DNA from: Pseudomonadota bacterium
Lineage (GTDB): Bacteria; Pseudomonadota; Gammaproteobacteria; Xanthomonadales; Xanthomonadaceae
NCBI GenBank assembly: GCA_018242425.1
Contig: JAFEBX010000004.1
Span: 1-64,000 of the forward strand
DNA length: 64,000 nt
Direction of reading: 5' to 3'
This document shows, in pieces, positions 43,004 to 53,438 of the stretch. Each line of letters starts with the position of its first letter. Positions within the stretch are counted from its first letter, which is position 1. The translations under genes and the position numbers were made by a program. The notes beneath the pieces were generated by a model. The model ran no database searches. It worked only from the letters and a program-made list of their open reading frames with translations, and was not told the origin of the DNA.

Positions 43004-44068
43004 ATGGATTCCCGGTCCGATTTCGCCCCGCAACCCCTCGACACTGCCACCGCCCTGGCCGCCCATTGCTACGTCGGCACGGAAAGCCTGGAACGCGACC
43101 TGCGCAATGTCTTCGCCCGCAGCTGGCAGTTCGTCGCGCACGTCAGCCAGCTCGCCGGAACCGGTGACCATGTCGTCGCTCGCATCGGCAACCTGCCGGT
43201 GATCGCGGTGCGTGGCGACGATGGCGAGATCCGCGCCTTCCACAACGTCTGCCGCCATCGCGCCGGCCCGCTGGCGCAATGCGATGGCATCGGCGCGAAA
43301 GCATTGCGCTGCCGTTACCACGGCTGGACCTACACGCTGGAAGGCCAGCTGCGTTCCGCCCCCGAAATGAAGGACGTGCAGGCATTCGACATCAGCGAGA
43401 TCCGCCTCCCTCGACTCGCGCTGCGCGTCTGGCAGGGACTGGTGTTCGTGGCGGTGGATGAAGCCTCGGCGCCGGATTTCGATGCTTTCGTCGCCGGCAT
43501 CGACGCCCGCATCGGCAACGATCGCGGACTGGAACACTATGGCCATCACCATCGCGTCGGCTACGACATCGACTGCAACTGGAAGGTCTACGTCGACAAC
43601 TACCTCGAGGGTTACCACGTTCCCCATGTGCATCCCGAACTGAATCGCCTGCTCGATTACCGCAGCTATCGCACCGAACTGTCGCGCTGGCATTCGCTGC
43701 AATGGAGCCCGCTGGAAAGCAGCGATTCGCTGTATGGCAACGGCGATGCGTTGTACTACTGGCTGTGGCCGGCAACGATGCTCAACATCCTGCCCGGTCG
43801 CCTGCAGGTGAACCGCGTGCTGCCGCTGGGGCCGGATCGCTGCCGCGTCGAGTTCGACACCTGGTATTCACCCGACATCAGCGACGAAGCACGCCGCCAG
43901 GCCGATATCGATTTCAGCGACGAAGTGCAGCACGAGGACATCGGCATCTGCGTCGACGTGCAACGCGGGCTGACGTCGGGATCGTATGTCGCCGGACGCT
44001 TGAACCCGCTGCGTGAATCCGGCGTCCACCATTTCCACGAATTGCTGCGCGAGGCCTACCGCGGATGA
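43004..44068 (+). CDS. Rieske-type ring-hydroxylating oxygenase, alpha subunit
   Basis: 354 residues. Rieske 2Fe-2S motif CRHRAGPLAQC-x(n)-CRYHGW: Cys-x-His in CRH and Cys-x-x-His in CRYH. The mononuclear iron site is built from the YLEGYHVPHVHPE segment (two His) and a later Asp. Terminal oxygenase such as those acting on glycine betaine, carnitine or aromatics. The TGA overlaps the next ATG (ATGA). No reductase gene is beside it. Confidence 0.88.
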   Translation: MDSRSDFAPQPLDTATALAAHCYVGTESLERDLRNVFARSWQFVAHVSQLAGTGDHVVARIGNLPVIAVRGDDGEIRAFHNVCRHRAGPLAQCDGIGAKALRCRYHGWTYTLEGQLRSAPEMKDVQAFDISEIRLPRLALRVWQGLVFVAVDEASAPDFDAFVAGIDARIGNDRGLEHYGHHHRVGYDIDCNWKVYVDNYLEGYHVPHVHPELNRLLDYRSYRTELSRWHSLQWSPLESSDSLYGNGDALYYWLWPATMLNILPGRLQVNRVLPLGPDRCRVEFDTWYSPDISDEARRQADIDFSDEVQHEDIGICVDVQRGLTSGSYVAGRLNPLRESGVHHFHELLREAYRG

Positions 44069-45327
44069 ATCGTCGCGCACTCGGCATCTGGTCGGCCACC
44101 GCGCTGGTCGTCGGCAACATGGTGGGCAGCGGCGTGTTCCTGCTGCCGGCATCGCTGGCACCCTACGGCGCGACCGCGCTGATCGGCTGGGCGATCACCC
44201 TGGTCGGCACGCTGGCGCTGGCCGCGACCTTCGCGCGACTGTCGATGAAATGGCCACACACCGGTGGCCCCTATGCGTTTGCGCGCGCCGGCTTCGGTGA
44301 CGCCGCCGGATTCCTGATCGCGTGGAGCTACTGGGTCTCGATCTGGAGCGCGATCGCCGCGATCGCGGTGGCATTCGCCGGCAGCATGGGGGCGCTGTTC
44401 CCGACGATCGCCTCGACACCGGTGTACTCCGCCGCCTGCGCCCTGGCCGCGCTGTGGCTTTGCCTCGGCATCAACCTCGCCGGAGTCCGTGAAGCGGGTC
44501 GCACCCAGGTGGTGCTGACGGCGATGAAGATCATTCCGTTGCTGCTGTTCGCGCTGGTCGCGATCTGGTTCATCGATCGCCACAACCTTGCCCTGACCCA
44601 TCCCGCCGACACATCGTTCCCGTCGGCGATCAACGCCACCGTGGCGCTCACGCTGTGGGCGATGCTCGGCTTCGAATCGGCGACGGTCCCGGCCGGGCAC
44701 ACCGAAAATCCCGAACGCACCATTCCGCGCGCCACCGTGTCCGGCGCCTTGCTGGCCGGCGTGGTGACGGTGCTCGCCTGCACCGCGGTCACCGGCATCG
44801 TCGCGCCGGACATCCTTGCCAAATCATCTGCGCCGATGGCTGATGCCGCGCGACAGTTGTGGGGCAACGGCGCCGGCGTCACCATCGCGGCATTGATGGC
44901 GGTCGCCTGCCTCGGCGCACTCAACGGCTGGGTGCTGCTGTCCGCGCAGGTGCCATTGGCTGCAGCGCAGGACGGATTCCTGCCGGCGGCATTCGCGCGC
45001 CTCGACGCCAATGGCACGCCACGCTTCGGACTGGTGGCGAGCGGCCTGCTGGCGACGCTGCTGATCGTCGCCAACTACACGCGTTCGCTGGTGCAACTGT
45101 TCACCTTCTCGATCCTGCTGTCGACCGCGGCGACGCTGCTGCCCTATCTCGCCGGCGCCGGTGCGTGGTTGCGCCGTGGCGACAAGCGCGGACGCATCGT
45201 CGCGACCATCGGCTTGGTCTTCGCGATCTATGCGTTGGCCGGCATCGGCGGCGAAGCAATGTTGTGGGGTGCGGTACTGCTGGCGGCGGGGCTGCCGGTG
45301 TACTGGTGGATGCGCCGAAGGCCCTAG
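44065..45327 (+). CDS. APC-superfamily amino acid/amine permease
   Basis: 420 residues, ~12 TM helices; the opening WSATALVVGNMVGSGVFLLP is the APC signature (G-x-x-x-G-S-G-V-F), and HTENPERTIPRA matches the basic loop of arginine/agmatine-type antiporters. Coupled to the Rieske gene, so it probably imports that enzyme's substrate. Confidence 0.88.
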   Translation: MNRRALGIWSATALVVGNMVGSGVFLLPASLAPYGATALIGWAITLVGTLALAATFARLSMKWPHTGGPYAFARAGFGDAAGFLIAWSYWVSIWSAIAAIAVAFAGSMGALFPTIASTPVYSAACALAALWLCLGINLAGVREAGRTQVVLTAMKIIPLLLFALVAIWFIDRHNLALTHPADTSFPSAINATVALTLWAMLGFESATVPAGHTENPERTIPRATVSGALLAGVVTVLACTAVTGIVAPDILAKSSAPMADAARQLWGNGAGVTIAALMAVACLGALNGWVLLSAQVPLAAAQDGFLPAAFARLDANGTPRFGLVASGLLATLLIVANYTRSLVQLFTFSILLSTAATLLPYLAGAGAWLRRGDKRGRIVATIGLVFAIYALAGIGGEAMLWGAVLLAAGLPVYWWMRRRP

Positions 45328-45349
45328 CACGCGCCAGCTTGGCGCGTGC
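45327..45349. terminator. hairpin between convergent permease and efflux genes
   Basis: GCACGCGCC and GGCGCGTGC form a perfect 9-bp stem with a 5-base loop starting at the permease stop codon. No T-run follows, so it may terminate only partly. Confidence 0.45.
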
Positions 45350-45358
45350 AATTGAGCA

Positions 45359-46615
45359 CTACGGATTCGTCGGTTCCAGCGACACCGCTTCGTCGGCGTC
45401 GTGCGGTGAACGCGGCGGACGCTTGCCACGCTGGTACTCCCAGCGCCAGAACACCCACGCCAGCACGCTGAGGAGGCCGGCCGCCAGCGCAAGCTGGAAC
45501 AGGTTGGCGCTGAGCCATGGCGAGACGAGCCCTGCCATCAGCGCATTCGCGAGCAGGCCGATGAACGCCTGCATCGATGACGCCGCGCCGCGCACGGCCG
45601 GGAACATGTCGAGGATGGCGAGCGTGAGGATCGGGAACACCAGCGCGATGCCGAACGAATTCAGCGCGACCGGCAGCACGGTCGGGAGCACCGCAGGCTG
45701 CGGCACCGCGTAGTGGTAGACGGCATTGATCAGCGCAGCCGCGATGCAACAGGCGAAACCGATGCGGATCTGGGCGATGCCGCCGACGCGACCGGCGAGG
45801 CGCCCCGATGCGAAGGCGCCAAGCATCATTCCACCGATCATCGGGATGAAGAACCAGCCGAAGCCGTTCTGGCCGAGATGGAGATGATCGAGCACCAGTG
45901 CCGGCGCCGACGAGATGTAGAGGAACAGCGCGGCGAAATTGAGGCTGCCGGCCAGCGCGAGGCGCATGAAGCGCGCATCACGCAGCATCGCCCAGTAGCC
46001 GCGCGCCATCGACACGACGCGCAGAGACTGCCGCGATTCGCGCGGGTGGGTTTCCGGCAGCAGCACAAGGACCGCGGCGATCATCGCCAGCGACAGGATG
46101 GCGAGGAACCAGAAGATCGCCGGCCAGCGCGACCAGCCCAGCAGCCAGGCGCCGACCAGGGGCGCGATCGCCGGCGCGATGCCGAAGATCATCGAGACGT
46201 GGCTCATCAGGCGCTGCGCGTCGTCGCCGTGGAGGACATCGCGGATCACCGCGCGCCCGACGATCAGACCGACACCAGCCGACAATCCCTGCAAGACGCG
46301 GAACGCCAGCAGCATGGGCAGGCTGGTCGCCAGCGCGCAACCGGCCGATGCGATTCCGAACACCGCCAAGCCGACCAGGATCACCCGGCGCCGCCCCAAC
46401 GCATCCGACAGCGGGCCGTGCGCCACGCTCATCAGCGCGTAGGCGAGCAGATAGGCGCTGATGGTCTGCTGCACCGCCAGCTTGTCGGCGCCAAACTGCG
46501 CGCCGATATGCGGGAATGCCGGGAAAATCGTGTCGATCGAGAACGGGCCGAGCATGGCCAGCGCGCCCAGCACCGGCGCCAGTCGAGATGCCGACAGCGG
46601 GGACGATCGGACCAT
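45359..46615 (-). CDS. Bcr/CflA family MFS drug efflux transporter
   Basis: About 418 residues, 12 TM helices. LGPFSIDTIFPAFPHI and the motif DALGRRRVILVGL (MFS motif A) with RVLQGLSAGVGLIVGRAVIRD are typical of Bcr/CflA. Exports drugs or sulfonamides in relatives; substrate here unknown. Start ATG 46615, in a minus-strand pair with the upstream membrane gene (overlap of a few bases if TTG 46621 is used). Confidence 0.9.
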   Translation of the reverse strand: MVRSSPLSASRLAPVLGALAMLGPFSIDTIFPAFPHIGAQFGADKLAVQQTISAYLLAYALMSVAHGPLSDALGRRRVILVGLAVFGIASAGCALATSLPMLLAFRVLQGLSAGVGLIVGRAVIRDVLHGDDAQRLMSHVSMIFGIAPAIAPLVGAWLLGWSRWPAIFWFLAILSLAMIAAVLVLLPETHPRESRQSLRVVSMARGYWAMLRDARFMRLALAGSLNFAALFLYISSAPALVLDHLHLGQNGFGWFFIPMIGGMMLGAFASGRLAGRVGGIAQIRIGFACCIAAALINAVYHYAVPQPAVLPTVLPVALNSFGIALVFPILTLAILDMFPAVRGAASSMQAFIGLLANALMAGLVSPWLSANLFQLALAAGLLSVLAWVFWRWEYQRGKRPPRSPHDADEAVSLEPTNP

Positions 46616-46617
46616 CC

Positions 46618-47382
46618 TCAATGCACCGGGTTCGGCGCTGCAGGTGCAGCCGGTGTTTTTGCCGTGGTGTTGCCAGTGCCGATCAGCGATTCGATGCGGC
46701 CGACTTCCTCCACCGCGATCGCTTCCGCACGCTTTTGCTCGGGCCAGTAGAGGAAGACGAAATCGCCGATGGTGCCGAGCAGGCGCGCCGTGCCCGGTTG
46801 TGCTTCATGTGTGTGCGCGAGGGTGATGCGCACGACATGGCCGCCACCGTTCCGGATGTTCTCGGCCTTGCTCTGGACATAACCGAACGTCATCCACATC
46901 GTTGCCCAGATCACGCCGAAGGCGACCGCCGTCGGCATGGAAAAGCCCCCCCAGCCCAGCAGGCGGCTGGTCCAGTTGCCTTTTGCCGGGCGATACGGGA
47001 ACGGCATCAGCACGCGCCCCCACCAGTGCGAACCGCGGGTCTGTTCGTAATACGCCTGGCCCTTCCTGCGCGCGTATTCGTGGAAGTTCAGCACGAAGGT
47101 AAGCGCCAGCGCGGCGATGATCATCAGGAAATACATCGGATCGCGCAGGCCGGCAGTGATGTAATCACTGGGATCCATGTAGTCGATCACCGGGATGCCG
47201 AAACTGCGGAAGAACCAGTAGCTCGCCCACAATCCCAAGGCCGAGGTGCCGATGTAGAACAGGGTCAAGGCGTGCGTCGGCTCATGGCGGAGGGCGCGCA
47301 ACAGCCAGTCCAGCCAGCCCGAATGGGTCGGAGGCGTGTCCTGCGGCGCGGATGGCATGGTGTCGGTCGTCTGCGGTTCCAT
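46618..47382 (-). CDS. membrane protein of unknown function
   Basis: 254 residues, three or four hydrophobic segments (LFYIGTSALGLWASYWF, MYFLMIIAALALTFVLNF, MPTAVAFGVIWATMWMTFG) and a soluble C-terminal part with an Ala/Pro-rich tail. No family recognised. Just upstream of the MFS gene, so co-transcribed. Confidence 0.65.
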   Translation of the reverse strand: MEPQTTDTMPSAPQDTPPTHSGWLDWLLRALRHEPTHALTLFYIGTSALGLWASYWFFRSFGIPVIDYMDPSDYITAGLRDPMYFLMIIAALALTFVLNFHEYARRKGQAYYEQTRGSHWWGRVLMPFPYRPAKGNWTSRLLGWGGFSMPTAVAFGVIWATMWMTFGYVQSKAENIRNGGGHVVRITLAHTHEAQPGTARLLGTIGDFVFLYWPEQKRAEAIAVEEVGRIESLIGTGNTTAKTPAAPAAPNPVH

Positions 47383-47420
47383 TCAGGCATGGTAACCGGC
47401 CCCGGCACGGGACCGCATCG

Positions 47421-47426
47421 TATAAT
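47421..47426 (+). promoter_or_regulatory. -10 box of the glycine-riboswitch/gcvP transcript
   Basis: TATAAT (47421-47426) lies just before the first aptamer, with no clear -35 at 17 bases. Best guess for the gcvP promoter. Confidence 0.45.
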
Positions 47427-47433
47427 CGGCGGA

Positions 47434-47606
47434 ACCGGTGGGAGAAGCGGGATTCGTCCTGCTGCCGAAGGCGCAATCGCCCGAAATCGCTCAGGCTCCG
47501 TACCACCGCGGCAACACAACTCTGGAGAGACCGGCCTTGCGCCGGCGCCGAAGGGGCAAGACGGTTCGCCGTCCAAACTCTCAGGCAAAAGGACAGAGGG
47601 GCGAGC
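47434..47606 (+). ncRNA. tandem glycine riboswitch upstream of gcvP
   Basis: Two aptamers follow each other: GGTGGGAGAAGC...GCCGAAGGCGCAA...CTCAGGCTCC, then CTGGAGAGACCGG...CGCCGAAGGGGCAAG and AACTCTCAGGCAAAAGGACAGAGG. These are the conserved glycine-binding core sequences (GCCGAAG, CTCAGGCAAAAGGACAGA). In other bacteria the tandem switch turns gcv genes on when glycine is abundant. It is about 140 bases upstream of gcvP. Confidence 0.93.
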
Positions 47607-47744
47607 AGGGATTTCGAGCAGCGCCAGCTGCGAGCCTGCGAGCGCCCATCGGCATGCAGGCCGATGGGCCGGAACGTGCCCTCACGCACTTGATGATGTA
47701 TCTGGTGCGTTGTTTTTGTCCTCAACTTGCCAGAGACACTATCA

Positions 47745-50687
<2,943 letters not shown>

Positions 50688-50706
50688 TCCCGATCCGCGC
50701 AACACG

Positions 50707-50738
50707 GAAAGCCCCGCATCGCGGGGCTTTCTTTTGGC
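50707..50738 (+). terminator. Rho-independent terminator after gcvP
   Basis: GAAAGCCCCGC and GCGGGGCTTTC form an 11-bp stem with a 3-base loop, followed by TTTT, 20 bases after the gcvP stop. Confidence 0.9.
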
Positions 50739-50798
50739 ACATGCCGGGCACGGACTCGCCGGCTACCTTCGGCCGATGTTGATGCCCAGGGAAGGATC

Positions 50799-52253
50799 AT
50801 GAGGACGATCGCGCTGACGCTTTGCATCCTGCTCGGGACGCCCCTGCCATTCGTGGCCGGAACGGCGGAGGGCGCGACGCGAGCAGCGTCGCCCCAATCC
50901 ATCACGGTCGGCGTCGACACACGGGTGGAGCTGGCTGCCACCATGGCGCGACTGGCCGGGTATCCGGAATACCGAAACCCGGGCATCGCCGCTTACGACC
51001 GCGCAGTCGACGCGCACTTCGCACGCTTCGCGAACCACCCGTCGATCATGCTGATGCGCAAGCTGCGCGCCGACCATGGCATCTCCTACAACGCCGTGGT
51101 CGAAGCCGCGTTGGCCGCTGATCCAGTCACGTGGAAACCCGTGATCCGCCTGTCGCCATGGCCAGGCACGCTGGATTCGCGCTGGAACGCGCGGACGTTG
51201 AAGTCCTTCCTGGACTCGGCAAAAGCATTCGAGCGCGATACCGGGGCACGCGGATTCTTCGCCCATCAGCAACCCGTCCGTGTCCAAGCCGAAGCAAGCG
51301 TGCGCGCGAACCTGGAAGGCCGGCTCGACGTGGACTGGTATCGCACGCGGATGCCAGCTTCTCCCCAGGCGATCTCGCGCTATATCGTCATTCCCGGATT
51401 GCTTGACGGCCCCAACAGCTATGCCGTCCAGGTTGGCGATCGCGCGTACGGCGTCCTCGCCACCCCGGTCTTCCGCGACGGCGACGCCATCGAATATCCG
51501 GCGGACGCGCAGATCGCCCTGCTGGTGCACGAATTCCACCACAGGTTCATGAATCCATGGGTGGATGCGAACTACACGATGCTGTCCACGCCCGCAGGCC
51601 GGCTGTACAAGATCGTCGAAAAAAGCATGGGCGAATTGGCCTATGGCGATCCCCGCATCATGCTGTACGAAAGCCTGGTTCGCGCCAATACGATCAGTTA
51701 CTTCCGCCAGCACGGTGAAGAGGCCGTTCTCCGTCGCCAACTGGCCGAAGACGCCGGCAAGGATTTTGCATGGGTCGCGGCACTGGCCGATTTGCTGGAC
51801 AAGGAAGAAGCCGATGGCAAGCCGCGATTCAATTCCGGCACGCCGGCAAAACTGGCGGAATTCCTTGATGCGTGGGCAGCCAACGATGGCGCGAAAGTGG
51901 TCGCCGAGCGCCAACGTCTCGCCAGCGAACGCACGAACGCGCTGGCACGAGGCCCGCAACTGGAGGGATTGTCGCCAGCGGACGGGGCGACGGCTCCAGC
52001 CGGCAACGCCGTGCTGGAACTGCGCTTCGACCGCCCGATGGATGGTCGCATCGCGGTGTTTGGAGATATCCCCAAGGTCACCGGAAAACCGCAATGGGAT
52101 GCAGGCAAACGCGTGCTGCGCATTCCGGTCTTGCTCGCGGCCGGCGCCAACTACCGGGTCCTGCTCAACAACGAGGAGGAAACAGGCTTCGCGAGTGCGG
52201 CAGGCGAAAAACTGACTCCGCGCAGCTGGGTGTTCGACGTGTCAGCCGAATAA
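50799..52253 (+). CDS. secreted DUF4932 metalloprotease with an Ig-like C-terminal domain
   Basis: 484 residues with a signal peptide (to ~25). Zinc site H244-E-F-H-H248 (HExxH) lies in ALLVHEFHHRF, followed by a helical part; about 100 C-terminal residues (LEGLSPADGATAPAGNAVLEL, RFDRPMDG) resemble a bacterial Ig-like (SbsA-type) domain. DUF4932 members are predicted peptidases. Divergent from the sterol desaturase gene at its far end. Confidence 0.8.
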   Translation: MRTIALTLCILLGTPLPFVAGTAEGATRAASPQSITVGVDTRVELAATMARLAGYPEYRNPGIAAYDRAVDAHFARFANHPSIMLMRKLRADHGISYNAVVEAALAADPVTWKPVIRLSPWPGTLDSRWNARTLKSFLDSAKAFERDTGARGFFAHQQPVRVQAEASVRANLEGRLDVDWYRTRMPASPQAISRYIVIPGLLDGPNSYAVQVGDRAYGVLATPVFRDGDAIEYPADAQIALLVHEFHHRFMNPWVDANYTMLSTPAGRLYKIVEKSMGELAYGDPRIMLYESLVRANTISYFRQHGEEAVLRRQLAEDAGKDFAWVAALADLLDKEEADGKPRFNSGTPAKLAEFLDAWAANDGAKVVAERQRLASERTNALARGPQLEGLSPADGATAPAGNAVLELRFDRPMDGRIAVFGDIPKVTGKPQWDAGKRVLRIPVLLAAGANYRVLLNNEEETGFASAAGEKLTPRSWVFDVSAE

Positions 52254-52254
52254 T

Positions 52255-53247
52255 TCAGCGGGCCGCATCCGCGGGGGGGCTCGCGCCCAGCGGCACCTGG
52301 CTCTCCTCCAACGCGTGCAAATCGAAGTCGCGCACCGACACCGGCTCGTAGTCGGTGTTGAACGCGACGTCGCCCGGGCGCCAACCGGCACGACTGCGCA
52401 ATGACGCCCCAAAGCGCTTCAGCACGTACAACTGCTGGCCGATGATGCCGCGGCGATTGTCGGCATCCACCATCGGATCACCGACTCCGGTGGGCCGTAC
52501 GTCTTCGCCGTACAACGCGGTGCCGAACAGGATGTCCCACAGCGGGAACACCAGCGCGTAATTGCAGGCGTGCAGTGTCGGCCGCTCGGGATCGACGCGC
52601 ATGTGGTGCAGGCGATGGAAGCGCGGATCGACCAGCAACTTGTCTAGCACCGGACCGAAGCGCAAACGCAGGTTGGCGTGGCTGAGGTTCTGCAGCAATT
52701 CGCCGGACAGCACCAGCAACGCGTATTCCACCGGCGGCACGCCGATCACCACGGCGACGCCGGCGACGATCAGCGCTTCCAGCAGGTCGTCGAGATAGTG
52801 GTCGCGGTCGTTGGTCCAGCAACCCACCTGGCGCTGGCTGTGGTGCAGGCTGTGCAACGCCCACCACCACGGGATGGCGTGCTGCAGGCGATGGATCAGG
52901 TAATAGGTGAAGTCCTGGATCGCGTAATAGACCAGGAACAGCAGGACGGGGTGATGCCCGAGCCACGGCACCAGTCCCTGCACGCTGACGACGCCGGCGG
53001 GATCGTCACTGCCACCCCCAAGGAGATTGCCCAGCGGCGCCAGGATCAGGTAGGTGAACAAGGGCAGCACGCCGAGCAGCTTGATCAATGTGTAACTGCG
53101 ATCAATCACGGTGATGCGGCGATCCGGCCAATCCTCGGCTGGCCACAGGCGCTCCATCGGCCGGAACACCAGCGCGATCACAGCGATCTGGACGATCGCA
53201 AGCAGGAAGTATTCGGCGATCTCGTGCGCCTGGGACGAATCGGGCAT
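52255..53247 (-). CDS. sterol desaturase/fatty acid hydroxylase family protein
   Basis: About 330 residues, three or four TM helices and the eight-histidine di-iron motif as HRLQH, HSLHHS and HRLHH. Would hydroxylate or desaturate a lipid, or act like TMEM195-type ether lipid oxidase; substrate unknown. Start ATG 53247 (GTG 53253 possible). Confidence 0.88.
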   Translation of the reverse strand: MPDSSQAHEIAEYFLLAIVQIAVIALVFRPMERLWPAEDWPDRRITVIDRSYTLIKLLGVLPLFTYLILAPLGNLLGGGSDDPAGVVSVQGLVPWLGHHPVLLFLVYYAIQDFTYYLIHRLQHAIPWWWALHSLHHSQRQVGCWTNDRDHYLDDLLEALIVAGVAVVIGVPPVEYALLVLSGELLQNLSHANLRLRFGPVLDKLLVDPRFHRLHHMRVDPERPTLHACNYALVFPLWDILFGTALYGEDVRPTGVGDPMVDADNRRGIIGQQLYVLKRFGASLRSRAGWRPGDVAFNTDYEPVSVRDFDLHALEESQVPLGASPPADAAR

Positions 53248-53438
53248 CTCCACAGCATCGGCGCCCGACCCTTCGCCGGTCTTTCGACAACGCTGTTGCG
53301 GCAACGCAACACCGCAGGGCAGCGAAAATCGTCTAGATTGTGAATCGTACGTGACCGCTGCATGACGCCATGTCAACGCATTCGGTAAATCGTGCCAGCG
53401 CGCCAAATCCGCGCCGCACTCAACGCCATGAGGGATTC

